Origin: LMUY01 sp965199005
Lineage (GTDB): Bacteria > Pseudomonadota > Alphaproteobacteria > Acetobacterales > Acetobacteraceae
Assembly (NCBI GenBank): GCA_965199005.1
Contig: CBDAQK010000007.1
Span: forward strand, 124,001 to 188,000
Length of the DNA stretch: 64,000 bases
Reading direction: 5' to 3'
The translations under genes and the position numbers were made by a program. Below the pieces are notes generated by a model, which was given only the letters and a program-made list of their open reading frames with translations, was not told where the DNA came from and made no database searches. Shown here piece after piece: positions 33,564 to 42,897 of the stretch. Positions within the stretch are counted from its first letter, which is position 1. Each line of letters begins with the position of its first letter.

Positions 33564-34498
33564 CGCGACATCCGTGGGTCGAGCAGGACCTGCACGGTAT
33601 CCACCAGCAGGAACACGACGGAGACCATGATCGCCAGCACCATCGTCAGCCCCTGCACGACGGGGTAGTCCCTGGCGAAAATGCTATCGATCGTCAGGCG
33701 GCCCAAGCCGGGAATGGCAAACACCGTCTCCGTAATGACGGCGCCACCGACGAGCGAGCCGATGTTCAGCCCCAGCAGCGTCACTGTCGAGACCCAGGCG
33801 TTGCGCAGCACGTGGCGCCCCAGCACCATGCGCCGGGGTAGGCCCTTGGCGGTGGCGAATTCGACATACTCCGCGCCCAGCACCTGCAGCAGCGATTGGC
33901 GCAGGTTGCGCAGCAGGACCGCCGCCAGGGAGAGTGCGAGGGTCAGCGCCGGCAGGAACAGGTAATAGATGTCCTCAAGAAATCCTTTGCCGATGCCGCC
34001 AACCGGAAACCAATGCAGCCCGGCCGCGAAGGTGATCAGCAGAACCAGCCCGATATAGAAGACCGGCATCGACAGGCTGATCTGCGCGCCGGCCCTGATC
34101 GCCGCATCGACCCAGCCACCCGGGCGCAATGCCGACACGAAGGCCAGCGGCACCGCGATCACCAGGGCCATGACCGCCGCCATGCCGGTGAGCAAAAGCG
34201 TGATCGGCAAGCCCTCCCGCACCAGGGAGGCCACCGGCACCCGCAGCGTGATGGAATCGCCCATCTGCAACGTCACGGCGTGAACCAGGAACTCCCAAAA
34301 CTGCACGCCGATCGACCGGTCCAGGCCGAGGTCGTGATGCATTTGCGCGATCGAGGCATCGGTCGCCCGGTCACCCAGCAGCATGAGCGCCGGGTCGCCC
34401 GGGAGCAGGCGCATCAGGCCGAAGATCAGCAGGGCGACCAGGACGACGGTTGCGGCAATCTGCCCCAGCCGCCGCCCCAACGTGGCGAGGACATACAC
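33560..34498 (-). CDS. Oligopeptide/dipeptide ABC transporter, permease (DppB-type)
   Basis: A 312-residue permease with six predicted membrane spans. Features include LLPGDPALMLLGDRATD near the N-terminus, the EAA loop region EYVEFATAKGLPRRMVLGRH, and VITETVFAIPGLGRLTIDSI near the C-terminus. It begins 14 bp after the binding-protein stop and overlaps the DppC-type gene by 4 bp. Confidence 0.93.
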   Translation of the reverse strand: MYVLATLGRRLGQIAATVVLVALLIFGLMRLLPGDPALMLLGDRATDASIAQMHHDLGLDRSIGVQFWEFLVHAVTLQMGDSITLRVPVASLVREGLPITLLLTGMAAVMALVIAVPLAFVSALRPGGWVDAAIRAGAQISLSMPVFYIGLVLLITFAAGLHWFPVGGIGKGFLEDIYYLFLPALTLALSLAAVLLRNLRQSLLQVLGAEYVEFATAKGLPRRMVLGRHVLRNAWVSTVTLLGLNIGSLVGGAVITETVFAIPGLGRLTIDSIFARDYPVVQGLTMVLAIMVSVVFLLVDTVQVLLDPRMSR

Positions 34499-34512
34499 TG
34501 CTTAGGACTGCG

Positions 34513-36087
34513 CTACTTGTCCAAATAGGTGTTGACGAAGATGTTGTTGCCGAGCGGGATTTGCACGAAGTCATGCACCTTCTTCGACAGCGCGACCGGA
34601 TACGGCACCTCGAACGCGAAGATGATCGGCGCGGCCTCGGCATACCGCTCCTGGATTTCCTTGTATTCCGCGGCGCGCTTCGCCGGGTCCAACTCGCCCT
34701 GGCTCGTCTCGAACAATTCGTCGATCCGCTTGTCGTCCCAGCCGGAGCGGTTGTTCTGGCGTGACGGATAGTAGGCGAAGATCGAGGTGATCTCGTTGGG
34801 GTCGTTGATGTCGTTGGTCCAAAGCGACGTCCGCATCTGGAAGTCGCCCGCATTGTACCGGGCCAGCCGCGTTGCCGATTCCAACTGCTCGACTTTCAGG
34901 CGCACCCCGACCTGCCCCCATAATTGCTGCAGCGTCGCAACCTTGGCGGCGTCATCCTGGTTGCCGGCGAGCACGATGCAAGTGATGTCGAACCCGCTGC
35001 CATAGCCTGCCTCCTGCAACAGCGCCTTGGCCTTCGCGATGTCATAGGGGTAGAGCGGCTTCGGGCCATAGGCGAGCGGCGTCGACATCGGCATGTAGCT
35101 GCGCGCCAGCGTGCCGGTGCCATAGGTCACCACCTGGATCAGCGCCTCCTTGTCGGTGGCGTAGTTGAGCGCTTGCCGCACGCGGACGTCGGCCAGCGGG
35201 TTCTTGGTGCCGTCCTTCAAGGCCGGGCGCGCATTGAAGGCGAAGTAGTTCATCTGTGCTGCCGGAAACAGCTCCATATCCAGCTTAGGGTCGGCCTTCA
35301 ACTCGGCGACCCGGGAGTAGGGCACGAACTCTGCCGCATCCAACTCACCGGCGCGCAATTTCAGCACCCTCGTGGCGTCGTCGGGGATGATCTCGAAGCG
35401 GATGCCGTCCAAATAAGGCAGCTTCTTCCCGTCCGTCCCATCCTTCCAGTAGTACGGGTTGCGCGACATCACCATCTCGGTGTTCCGCTTCCAACTCGTC
35501 AGCATGAACGGGCCGGACCCGACCGGGTGATCGGCGAACGCCTTGCTCTTATCCATCAGAGTGTCGCCGGGGGCTGCCATCAGCAGCTTCTGCGGCATGA
35601 TGCCGGAGTTGAAGGTCGCTAACGCCTGCAGGATCACCGGGTCCGGCCGGGCCATGTGCAGGATCACCTGGTCCGGCGCGGCGGTATCGATCGACGCGAT
35701 GGAGCTCAGCAGGAACGCGAAATCGCCGCCATCCGCCTTGGAGCGCGCCCGGTCCAGCGACCACTTCACGTCCGAGACGTCGAGCGGCGAGCCGTCGGAG
35801 AATTTCAGGCCCGGGCGCAGGGTGAAGGTGAGCGTCTTGCCGTCATCCGAGACTTTATAGGCAGAGGCAAGCCCGGGATCGACGCTCTTGCCGTCGGCGC
35901 TCGCCAGCAGCAGCGTGTCGTAGAGGTTCAGCGACAACCAGATATCCGCATTCTGCGAGGTATGCACCGGGTCGAGGAACTGGCTCTCGATCGCGCGGCC
36001 GAACACCATGGTCCCCCCGCGGGTCGCCCCCAGGGCGGGAAACGCCAGGGCGGTGGAAAGCAGGAGAGCAGCGGCGCGGCGGATCAT
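34513..36087 (-). CDS. Oligopeptide-type ABC transporter substrate-binding protein (SBP family 5)
   Basis: A 524-residue periplasmic binding protein, first gene of the five-gene transporter operon. Signal peptide RRAAALLLSTALAFPALG, then GGTMVFGRAIESQFLDPV, LTFTLRPGLKFSDGSPLD, and RVRQALNYATDKEALIQ as in family 5. The ligand is not deducible. Such operons take peptides, opines, glutathione, nickel chelates or aminophosphonate-like compounds. It is transcribed divergently from a PhnW-like aminotransferase gene with only 68 bp between the starts, so a shared control region is likely. Confidence 0.92.
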   Translation of the reverse strand: MIRRAAALLLSTALAFPALGATRGGTMVFGRAIESQFLDPVHTSQNADIWLSLNLYDTLLLASADGKSVDPGLASAYKVSDDGKTLTFTLRPGLKFSDGSPLDVSDVKWSLDRARSKADGGDFAFLLSSIASIDTAAPDQVILHMARPDPVILQALATFNSGIMPQKLLMAAPGDTLMDKSKAFADHPVGSGPFMLTSWKRNTEMVMSRNPYYWKDGTDGKKLPYLDGIRFEIIPDDATRVLKLRAGELDAAEFVPYSRVAELKADPKLDMELFPAAQMNYFAFNARPALKDGTKNPLADVRVRQALNYATDKEALIQVVTYGTGTLARSYMPMSTPLAYGPKPLYPYDIAKAKALLQEAGYGSGFDITCIVLAGNQDDAAKVATLQQLWGQVGVRLKVEQLESATRLARYNAGDFQMRTSLWTNDINDPNEITSIFAYYPSRQNNRSGWDDKRIDELFETSQGELDPAKRAAEYKEIQERYAEAAPIIFAFEVPYPVALSKKVHDFVQIPLGNNIFVNTYLDK

Positions 36088-36155
36088 CGGCGACGGTCCT
36101 TAAGAATGTGACGATAGTCTTGCCCGGTAAGCACGGGGCATGCCAGCCTGCCGGC

Positions 36156-37271
36156 ATGACCGAACGAACCAAATTGCTCCTGACCCCCGGCCCCGTCAGT
36201 GTGTCGCTGACCACACGGCAGGCGATGCTAGTGGAACACCCCAGTGGGGACACCGAATTCCAGGCGGAACTGCAGCACGCCCGGGATTATCTGGTTGCCC
36301 TGGCCAATGGGGGCGCCGATTACGTTGCCGTTCCCGTGCCCGGCAGCGCGACCTATGCCAACGAGGCGGTGATCGCCGCGCTGGTGCCGCCGGGCCGCAC
36401 CCTGCTGGTGCACAGCAACGGCGTGTATGGCGACCGGCTGGCCGAGATTTGCGAGGCGATCGGCACCAAGGTGGCGATGCTGCGCACCGGGTCGTTTTCC
36501 CCACCGGCTCCGGCCGAGTTCGCGGCCATGCTGGATGCCGACCCAAGTATCAGCCATATCTTCATTGTGCACTGTGAAACCAGCACCGGGCTGATCAACC
36601 CGCTGGACGAGGTGGCGGCGCTGTGCCGCGAGCGGGGCATCGGCCTGTTGGTGGATGCGGTGGCATCGTTTGGCGCAATGGCCATCGACGCGCCGGCGCT
36701 TGGGATCGAGGCCATCACCGTCTCCTCCAACAAGTGCATGCAGGGCGTGCCAGGGATTGGCTGGGCGATCGTGCGCCGGAAATCCCTGGAGGCGGCCAGC
36801 AAGTCGCATTCGCTGTCGCTGGACCTGGCGCAGCAGGCCGATCACATGGACCGCACCGGCCTATTCCGCTTCACCCCGCCGGTTCAAGTGTTGGCTGCCT
36901 TCGCCCAGGCTTGCCGGGAACACGCCGCAGAGGGCGGCACGGAGGCTCGGCGGGCCCGCTATCGCGCCAATTGGCGCCGGGTGTTGGATGGGATGCGCCA
37001 GATGGGGTTCAAGGCTGTGGTGCCAGACGCCCATGCCAGCCCGATCGTGGCGACCTTCGCCAACCCGGATCACCCGTCGTTCAGCTTCGCTGCCTTGGCG
37101 GCGGGGATGAAGCGCCGTGGCTTCATCATTTTCCCAGGCCGGTTGGCGCTGGCCAACACGTTCCGAATCGGCTGCATGGGCGCTGTGGACGAGACCGACA
37201 TCGCAGCCGCAATGGCAGCCGTCGCCGAGACGATGGCCGAGATGGGCGTCACCGGGCTCGGCCGGGCGTAG
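36156..37271 (+). CDS. Class V aminotransferase, 2-aminoethylphosphonate-pyruvate transaminase-like
   Basis: A 371-residue PLP enzyme resembling PhnW. The opening LLLTPGPVSVSLTTRQAM, HCETSTGLINPLDEVAAL, and the PLP-lysine site SSNKCMQGVPGIGWAIV match the AEP transaminase group more closely than serine-glyoxylate transaminases. PhnW moves the amino group of 2-aminoethylphosphonate to pyruvate, giving phosphonoacetaldehyde and alanine. No phosphonatase (PhnX) or PhnY/PhnA gene is present, so another amino donor is quite possible. ATG 36156 is chosen; the frame upstream overlaps the divergent promoter region. Confidence 0.75.
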   Translation: MTERTKLLLTPGPVSVSLTTRQAMLVEHPSGDTEFQAELQHARDYLVALANGGADYVAVPVPGSATYANEAVIAALVPPGRTLLVHSNGVYGDRLAEICEAIGTKVAMLRTGSFSPPAPAEFAAMLDADPSISHIFIVHCETSTGLINPLDEVAALCRERGIGLLVDAVASFGAMAIDAPALGIEAITVSSNKCMQGVPGIGWAIVRRKSLEAASKSHSLSLDLAQQADHMDRTGLFRFTPPVQVLAAFAQACREHAAEGGTEARRARYRANWRRVLDGMRQMGFKAVVPDAHASPIVATFANPDHPSFSFAALAAGMKRRGFIIFPGRLALANTFRIGCMGAVDETDIAAAMAAVAETMAEMGVTGLGRA

Positions 37272-37297
37272 GGTGCGATGCGGCTGGCATTGCACCC
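37271..37297. terminator. Bidirectional hairpin between the aminotransferase and tatA genes
   Basis: GGGTGCGATGC pairs with GCATTGCACCC (10 of 11) across a five-base loop, followed by GTTATTT on the plus strand. It starts at the last base of the aminotransferase stop and lies 12 bp from the convergent tatA stop, so it can end both transcripts. Confidence 0.6.
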
Positions 37298-37309
37298 GTT
37301 ATTTGCCCG

Positions 37310-37555
37310 CTAACTATGGTTGACGGTCGTCTCGCGGGCCGTGGCGTTGGCCGCGGTGGCGCCCGGCGCGGCAATGGTGCCGCTCGGTCGCTCGGCCGTG
37401 GCCTCCATGGACGCATCGTCCTCGGCCATGTTCTTCTTGAACGACTTGATGCCCTTGGCGAAGTCACCCATCAGATTGCTGACCTTGCCCGTTCCGAATA
37501 GCAGCATGACGACCACCAAGACGATCATCCAATGCCAAATGCTTAAACCACCCAT
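37310..37555 (-). CDS. tatA: Twin-arginine translocase subunit TatA/TatE
   Basis: An 81-residue pore-forming subunit of the Tat protein export system. One N-terminal membrane helix (WHWMIVLVVVMLLFG), the hinge FGTGKVSNLMGD, then the amphipathic helix AKGIKSFKKNMAED and a polar, Ala/Thr-rich tail. No tatB or tatC is adjacent, so it is a single-gene locus here, as happens in some alphaproteobacteria. The upstream neighbour on the same strand is ribF, 132 bp away. Confidence 0.92.
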   Translation of the reverse strand: MGGLSIWHWMIVLVVVMLLFGTGKVSNLMGDFAKGIKSFKKNMAEDDASMEATAERPSGTIAAPGATAANATARETTVNHS

Positions 37556-37687
37556 GGAACCCTCCAGGCGGGAAAAACTAGTCCCGCACGCATTCTTCAG
37601 GCCTCATCCTAAGGCCGCCAGCGATAGATGCCAAATAACGCCTGGGCCAATTAGATGGCGCGCCCCTGCCCAAGCTTCAAGCAGCGA

Positions 37688-38608
37688 TCAAAGTCCCAGC
37701 AGCCGCCGGGCCTCCGCCGCATCCAGTGCAATCTGCGCCTGCAATTCGTCGATCCCGGCAAACCGCCGTTCGGCGCGCAGGAAGGCGTGCAGCGAGACGT
37801 CCAACTCGCGCGCGTATAAATCCCCGGCATAGTCGAACAAATGCGCCTCTACCCGGCTGATCGCGCCCTCCGCCACGGTCGGGCGGCGGCCGATATTGGC
37901 GACGCCGTAGACCAGCCGCCCGTCGACCGGAACCGTCACGGCATAGACGCCGCGTGCCGGTTCCAACTGGCTGCCCAAGGGGATGTTGGCGGTGGGAAAG
38001 CCAATCGTCCGGCCCCGCGCATCGCCATGCGACACAATGCCGCGGATGCTCCAGGGGCGGCCCAGATCGGCCGTCGCCCGTTCGGGGTAGCCGTCCTGCA
38101 GGGCCCGGCGGATGCGCGTGGAACTGATCGGGCCGCCCGCGTCGGCCAACGGGGGTACGATCGTCAGCCCCATGCCCAAAGCCTCCGCCCGGGCCGCCAG
38201 CAACGTCACGTCACCACCCCGGCGGTAGCCAAAGGCGAAGTCCGGCCCGCAAGCCAGGTGCACCGCACCAAGCGCCTGGTGGAGCACGTCGGTGACGAAC
38301 TGGTCCGCCGTCAGCAGGCTGAACGCCCGGTCGAAGGCAATTTCGACGACGTGTTGCACCCCGAGCGCGCCCAGCGCCTCTGCCCGGCTGGAGGGTAGCG
38401 ACAGGCGAAACGGCGGGTCATCCGGACGAAACAACTCGCGTGGATGCGGCTCGAAGGTCAACGCGGCAATTGGCGCATCGGGACGGGCGGCATGGGTGCT
38501 GGCTACCAGATGGGCGTGGCCACGATGCACCCCGTCGAAATTGCCCAACGCTACCGTGGCGCCACGGGCTGCGGCCGGAAGGTCCTGCCAATTCGAATAC
38601 CGCTTCAT
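37688..38608 (-). CDS. ribF: Bifunctional riboflavin kinase / FAD synthetase
   Basis: A 306-residue enzyme making FMN from riboflavin and FAD from FMN. The N-terminal adenylyltransferase domain has the nucleotide motif GNFDGVHRGH, and ISSTRIRRALQDG. The C-terminal kinase domain has GRTIGFPTANI and VANIGRRPT. ATG 38608 gives the standard start MKRYSNWQDLP. The 80 extra upstream residues of the open frame are arginine-rich and not part of the family. Confidence 0.94.
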   Translation of the reverse strand: MKRYSNWQDLPAAARGATVALGNFDGVHRGHAHLVASTHAARPDAPIAALTFEPHPRELFRPDDPPFRLSLPSSRAEALGALGVQHVVEIAFDRAFSLLTADQFVTDVLHQALGAVHLACGPDFAFGYRRGGDVTLLAARAEALGMGLTIVPPLADAGGPISSTRIRRALQDGYPERATADLGRPWSIRGIVSHGDARGRTIGFPTANIPLGSQLEPARGVYAVTVPVDGRLVYGVANIGRRPTVAEGAISRVEAHLFDYAGDLYARELDVSLHAFLRAERRFAGIDELQAQIALDAAEARRLLGL

Positions 38609-38697
38609 GAACCCAGTTTGTCGCGGGGCGGCTGCCGGTTGGCAAGTGGGGGCGCCGGTGCGTAAATCCGCTTCCTCATCCGCAAGGCCAAGCCCGT

Positions 38698-39456
38698 ATG
38701 GACCGACACGCTGACACCGCCGCCCTGCTGCTGAGCGCCTGGCGCGACCCGTCGCAGAAGCTGAACGCGTTTCCGCACATCCTGGCGCCGAAGGACGAAC
38801 ACATGGCCTACGCCATCCAGCGCCGCGTGCTGGAGGGGCTAGGCGCATCCATCGGCGGCTGGAAGGTCGGCGCAGCGGGGCCCACGGCGCCGTGCACCTG
38901 CGCCCCGATGCCGGCCAGCGGGATCCACCCGAGCCCGGCGCGCATCCCCAACAGTTCGTCGGGGCTGCGCGGGATCGAGGCGGAGATCAGCTTCCGCCTC
39001 GGCGCCGACCTGCCTCTGCGGGACGAGCCCTATGGCCGTGCCGAGGTGATTGCTGCCATCGCCTATTGCCTGCCTGCCATCGAGCTGCTGGAAACCCGCT
39101 TCACCAACCCGGACGCGATGGACAAGCTGTCCCTGCTGGCCGATTTCAGCACCCATGGCGGCTTTGTGTACGGTGCGCCGGCCGCGGATTGGCAGGGCAT
39201 CGACTTCTCCCGCGAGTCGGTGCGGATCCTGGTGGATGGAGCCGAAGTGAAGACCGGCGCCGCCAACCCGGCGGGCGACATGATCCGCCTGATCCAATGG
39301 CTTGCGGATTCGGGTGCACGTTGGGCCGGCGGGCTGCGGGCAGGGCAGTACGTCACCTGCGGATCATGGACCGGAAAGGATTACGTCGCGCCGGCAGCGC
39401 AGGTGCAGGTTGAATTCGCCCATGCCGGGTCCGTCGCCGTGGAGTATCTGCCATGA
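38698..39456 (+). CDS. 2-keto-4-pentenoate hydratase-like protein (FAH superfamily)
   Basis: A 252-residue MhpD-like hydratase/decarboxylase fold. IGGWKVGAAGP near the N-terminus, GIEAEISFRLGADLP with the metal-binding acidic residues, PAIELLETRF, and NPAGDMIRLIQWLAD are family features. Such enzymes hydrate 2-hydroxypenta-2,4-dienoates in meta-cleavage pathways or act on related acids. It overlaps the following SDR gene by 4 bp, so the two are coupled. The typical partners of meta-cleavage (aldolase, dioxygenase) are missing, and the natural substrate is unknown. Confidence 0.82.
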   Translation: MDRHADTAALLLSAWRDPSQKLNAFPHILAPKDEHMAYAIQRRVLEGLGASIGGWKVGAAGPTAPCTCAPMPASGIHPSPARIPNSSSGLRGIEAEISFRLGADLPLRDEPYGRAEVIAAIAYCLPAIELLETRFTNPDAMDKLSLLADFSTHGGFVYGAPAADWQGIDFSRESVRILVDGAEVKTGAANPAGDMIRLIQWLADSGARWAGGLRAGQYVTCGSWTGKDYVAPAAQVQVEFAHAGSVAVEYLP

Positions 39457-40124
39457 ACACCAATGCCTTGATCGTGGGTGCGGGGCCTGGCCTGTCCGCC
39501 TCCTTTGCCCGGCTGCTCGCCAAGCGAGGCCACCAGGTCGCCCTGGCAGCCCGGGACACGGGCAAGCTGGCGGCCCTTGCAGCGGAGACGGGCGCCTCCC
39601 TGCATGCCTGCGACGCCTCGAAGCCGGCGGCCGTGGCTGCCCTGTTTGCCGCCGTGGGTGCGCCCGGGATCGTGCTCTACAATGCCAGCGCCCGCGCCCG
39701 CGGCCCCTTGGTCGAGCTGGACCCCGAAGAGGTGCGCCGGTCGCTGGAGGTCACCGCGTTCGGTGCCTTCCTGGTGGCGCAACAGGCCGCGCGTGGCATG
39801 CTGGCAGCCGGCGGCGGCTGCATCATGCTCACCGGGGCGTCCGCCGGGGTGAAGGGCTTCCCGCAATCGGCGCCGTTCGCGATGGGCAAGTTCGCCCTGC
39901 GCGGCTTGGCGCAATCCATGGCCCGCGAGTTGCATCCGAAAGGGGTCCACGTCCTTCACATCGTGGTGGACGGGGCGATCCGCTCGGCCGCGCGGACTGA
40001 GGCCGCGCCGGACAGCCATTTGGATCCCGACGCGATTGCCATCACCATGGCGGCCATGCTCGACCAGCCGCGTTCCTCATGGACGGACGAAATCGCCGTC
40101 CGCCCATGGGTCGAGCGGTTCTGA
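39453..40124 (+). CDS. SDR family protein with Phe replacing the active-site Tyr
   Basis: A 223-residue short-chain dehydrogenase-fold protein. Cofactor motif VGAGPGLSASFARLLAKRG, LYNASARARG, and the conserved serine in LTGASAGVKG. The usual YxxxK reads FAMGK (about residues 148-152), so the proton-donating tyrosine is phenylalanine. A subgroup of bacterial SDRs carries this change (from memory), so it may be functional by another mechanism or act as a non-catalytic binder. It sits between a hydratase and a D-amino-acid lyase-like gene and overlaps the hydratase gene by 4 bp. Confidence 0.8.
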   Translation: MNTNALIVGAGPGLSASFARLLAKRGHQVALAARDTGKLAALAAETGASLHACDASKPAAVAALFAAVGAPGIVLYNASARARGPLVELDPEEVRRSLEVTAFGAFLVAQQAARGMLAAGGGCIMLTGASAGVKGFPQSAPFAMGKFALRGLAQSMARELHPKGVHVLHIVVDGAIRSAARTEAAPDSHLDPDAIAITMAAMLDQPRSSWTDEIAVRPWVERF

Positions 40125-40135
40125 GCAGCAGCGCC

Positions 40136-41242
40136 ATGCACCTGGCCGACCTGCCCACACCGTGCCTGGTGTTGGACCGCCCGGCGCTGCGGCGCAATCT
40201 GGCGACCATGGCCGTGGCGGTGGCGCGGCACGGGGTTGGGCTGCGGCCACACATGAAAACCGCGAAATCGATCGACGTCGCGCGCATGGCGCTGAACGGT
40301 CAGCCCGGCGGCATTACCGTGTCGACCCTCGCTGAGGCCGAGTATTTCGTGGGCCACGGTTTGTACGACCAGCTTTATGCCGTGGGCATCACGCCGCAAA
40401 AGCTGGCCGAGGTGGCGAAACTCAACGCCGCCGGGGCCGACATCGTGGTGATTACCGACGACCCCGGTATGGCTGCGCTGATCGCCGCCTATCCGGTGCC
40501 GGTACGGGCCCTGATCGAGGTCGATACGGGCGAGCACCGGGGCGGCATCACGCCAGAGTCGGCGCAGCTGATGGAGCTTGCGGCGATTCTGGGCGCAAGC
40601 TTGGCCGGGGTGATGACGCATGCCGGGCACAGCTATGCCACGAGATCCCCGGCTCAACTCGCTGCCGTGGCAGATGCCGAGCGCAGCGGCGTCGCCCACG
40701 CTGCCGCGCGATTGCGCGAGGCCGGGTATGCAACCCCGATCATTTCGCTGGGCAGCACGCCCACCGCGCTGCATGCCACCCGCCTGGATGGCGTCACGGA
40801 GGTGCGGGCCGGGGTCTACATGTTTGGCGACCTGTTCCAGATGCAGATCGGCAGCCATGGCCTGGATGGGATCGCGTTGACCGTCCTCTCGAGTGTGATT
40901 GGCCGCCGCCCGGCGGAACGCCGCCTGCTGCTGGATGCAGGGGGGCTGGCTTTGTCGAAGGATCACAGCACGGAGGCCGCGCCGGTCGATTACGGCTTCG
41001 GTCTGGTGATGGATTTGGCTGGCGCCCCGACCTTGGGGGGCGCCGTGATCCGGCATGCCTACCAGGAGCATGGGGTGGTGGATTGCGACCCGTCGCTGCC
41101 GTACCCCGACCTACCGATCGGGACCAAATTGCGGGTCGCCCCCAACCATGCCTGCATGACGGCTGCCGCCCACGACCGGTACTATGTCGTGGACGGCACC
41201 GACGAAGTTGCGGAGGTGTGGACCAGGGTGAACGGCTGGTAA
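40136..41242 (+). CDS. D-threonine aldolase / D-serine dehydratase-like PLP enzyme
   Basis: A 368-residue fold-type III PLP protein. The alanine-racemase-like barrel begins ADLPTPCLVLDRPAL and carries the PLP lysine in RPHMKTAKS. The C-terminal domain has VAPNHACMTAAAH, the His-Cys metal site of the eukaryote-type D-serine dehydratase / D-threonine aldolase group. It would cleave or deaminate a D-3-hydroxyamino acid. ATG 40136 begins 12 bp after the SDR stop. An in-frame ATG at 40106 inside the SDR is an alternative. Confidence 0.87.
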   Translation: MHLADLPTPCLVLDRPALRRNLATMAVAVARHGVGLRPHMKTAKSIDVARMALNGQPGGITVSTLAEAEYFVGHGLYDQLYAVGITPQKLAEVAKLNAAGADIVVITDDPGMAALIAAYPVPVRALIEVDTGEHRGGITPESAQLMELAAILGASLAGVMTHAGHSYATRSPAQLAAVADAERSGVAHAAARLREAGYATPIISLGSTPTALHATRLDGVTEVRAGVYMFGDLFQMQIGSHGLDGIALTVLSSVIGRRPAERRLLLDAGGLALSKDHSTEAAPVDYGFGLVMDLAGAPTLGGAVIRHAYQEHGVVDCDPSLPYPDLPIGTKLRVAPNHACMTAAAHDRYYVVDGTDEVAEVWTRVNGW

Positions 41243-41433
41243 CCCCCGTTCACCCAGCTACCCTGCGGCCGGCACGGTGCAAATGCCGTTTGGGTCCCAA
41301 GCGTGGAATACGGTGTTAACCGGATCCCAACCAAACCCTGCCTAAGCTTTGACCCCAGCGGTTCGAAACCGTTCTCAAATTGGCTGGGCCGAGGTTTGGC
41401 TCATGGTGGCGTGGCGCCCCGGCCGGGAGACGC

Positions 41434-42888
41434 ATGATGTCGGAGGTTCTGCCCAGACTGAGAGAAACGGCGGAGGCGCCAGCCGATACCATTTCCGTTC
41501 CAGTGGTGGCCGGCCTGGTCCGGTTGGGTGACCTTGCCCTCCTCGCACTGGCTAGCGTGCTCTCGATTGCAGTGATCACCTGGTATTACGGCAGCTATCC
41601 GCAGGGTGAGGTGCAGTTGGCCGCCCTGGTGGGGACCATCGCGACCAGCCTTGGGTTTCAGCGCGATGGGATGTATGGGCAGGGGCCGCTGCTGTCCGTA
41701 TCCACGCAAATCCGGTTGCTGATCAAGCCATTGCTGTTCGGCACCTTTTGCTTGATTGCGTGTCTGTTCGTGCTCTACCAGGGCAGCTTGCCGGTTCGCT
41801 CCTGGCCATTCGTTTGGGCGCTCTGTGCCGCCGGGCTGATCACCGCCAGCCGGTTTCCGTTGCAGCGGCTGATGCGGCACTGGACCGCTGCAGGCCGGCT
41901 TGCCCGCAAGATTGCGATCGTCGGGCTGAGTGATTTCAGCCGCGAGTTCATCGAGCGGCTGCGCGACGAGCCAAACGCCTACCGCATCGTGGGTATCTAT
42001 GATGACCGCATAGCCCGGGTGCCCGCGAGCCAATCGGGGATCGACGTCCTCGGCACGGTTGCGGAGTTGGTCGACCGGTCGCGGCGGGAGAAGATCGACG
42101 TCATCGTCGTTGCATTGCCGCTGAGCGCCGTGGAACGCATCAAGACGATCATGGAGCAGCTTGCCAGCACGGTTGCCGATATCGTGCTGACGACCGACCT
42201 CGCCGGGTTGCGCTATGCCCAGACCCAGTTCAACGGCATCGGCCGCAACGCCGTGGTGTCCGTGCGGGAAGCCCCGCTGAAGGATTGGCGTGCGCTCGAA
42301 AAGGGCCTGCTGGATTATGGCGTCGGCGTGCTGGCCCTCCTGATCCTCTCGCCCGTGTTGTTGGTGACGGCAATTCTGATCAAGCTGGAATCCCGCGGCC
42401 CGGTGCTGTTCCTTCAGCCGCGTATGGGGTTCAACAACAAGCTGTTCCTTTGTTACAAATTCCGCTCGATGTATCACGACATGACGGATGTGCTGGCGGA
42501 CAAGCAGACGACGCGGGATGATCCGCGGATCACGCGGGTGGGCCGGATCATCCGCAAGCTGTCCATCGACGAATTGCCGCAACTGCTGAACGTGGTGAAT
42601 GGCACCATGTCGCTGGTCGGTCCCCGCCCGCACGCCCCGAACACCAAGGCGGCCGATCGGCTGTTTGCCGAGGTGGTGCAGCAATACGCCGTTCGGCACC
42701 GCGTGAAGCCAGGGATCACCGGCTGGGCCCAGGTGAACGGGTGGCGCGGCGAGACGACGACGGTGGAACAGATTGAACAGCGCGTCGCTTGTGATCTATT
42801 TTACATCGAGAACTGGTCAGTGCGGTTGGACATCAAGATCATGCTGATGACGGTTCTGCGGGAGGTCCGCAGCCGCAACGCGTTTTAG
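41434..42888 (+). CDS. Undecaprenyl-phosphate sugar phosphotransferase (exopolysaccharide priming)
   Basis: A 484-residue polyisoprenyl-phosphate hexose-1-phosphate transferase. Several N-terminal membrane spans (about 25-150) are followed by a CoA-binding-like Rossmann domain (KIAIVGLSDFSREFIERL). One more span precedes the catalytic bacterial sugar transferase domain (FCYKFRSMY-like LCYKFRSMYHDM; IDELPQLLNVV; LVGPRPHAP). WcaJ/ExoY/PssY relatives transfer a sugar phosphate to the lipid carrier to begin exopolysaccharide. GGGAG at 41424-41428 supports the ATG at 41434. No further polysaccharide assembly genes follow in this window. Confidence 0.9.
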   Translation: MMSEVLPRLRETAEAPADTISVPVVAGLVRLGDLALLALASVLSIAVITWYYGSYPQGEVQLAALVGTIATSLGFQRDGMYGQGPLLSVSTQIRLLIKPLLFGTFCLIACLFVLYQGSLPVRSWPFVWALCAAGLITASRFPLQRLMRHWTAAGRLARKIAIVGLSDFSREFIERLRDEPNAYRIVGIYDDRIARVPASQSGIDVLGTVAELVDRSRREKIDVIVVALPLSAVERIKTIMEQLASTVADIVLTTDLAGLRYAQTQFNGIGRNAVVSVREAPLKDWRALEKGLLDYGVGVLALLILSPVLLVTAILIKLESRGPVLFLQPRMGFNNKLFLCYKFRSMYHDMTDVLADKQTTRDDPRITRVGRIIRKLSIDELPQLLNVVNGTMSLVGPRPHAPNTKAADRLFAEVVQQYAVRHRVKPGITGWAQVNGWRGETTTVEQIEQRVACDLFYIENWSVRLDIKIMLMTVLREVRSRNAF

Positions 42889-42897
42889 GAGCATGAT

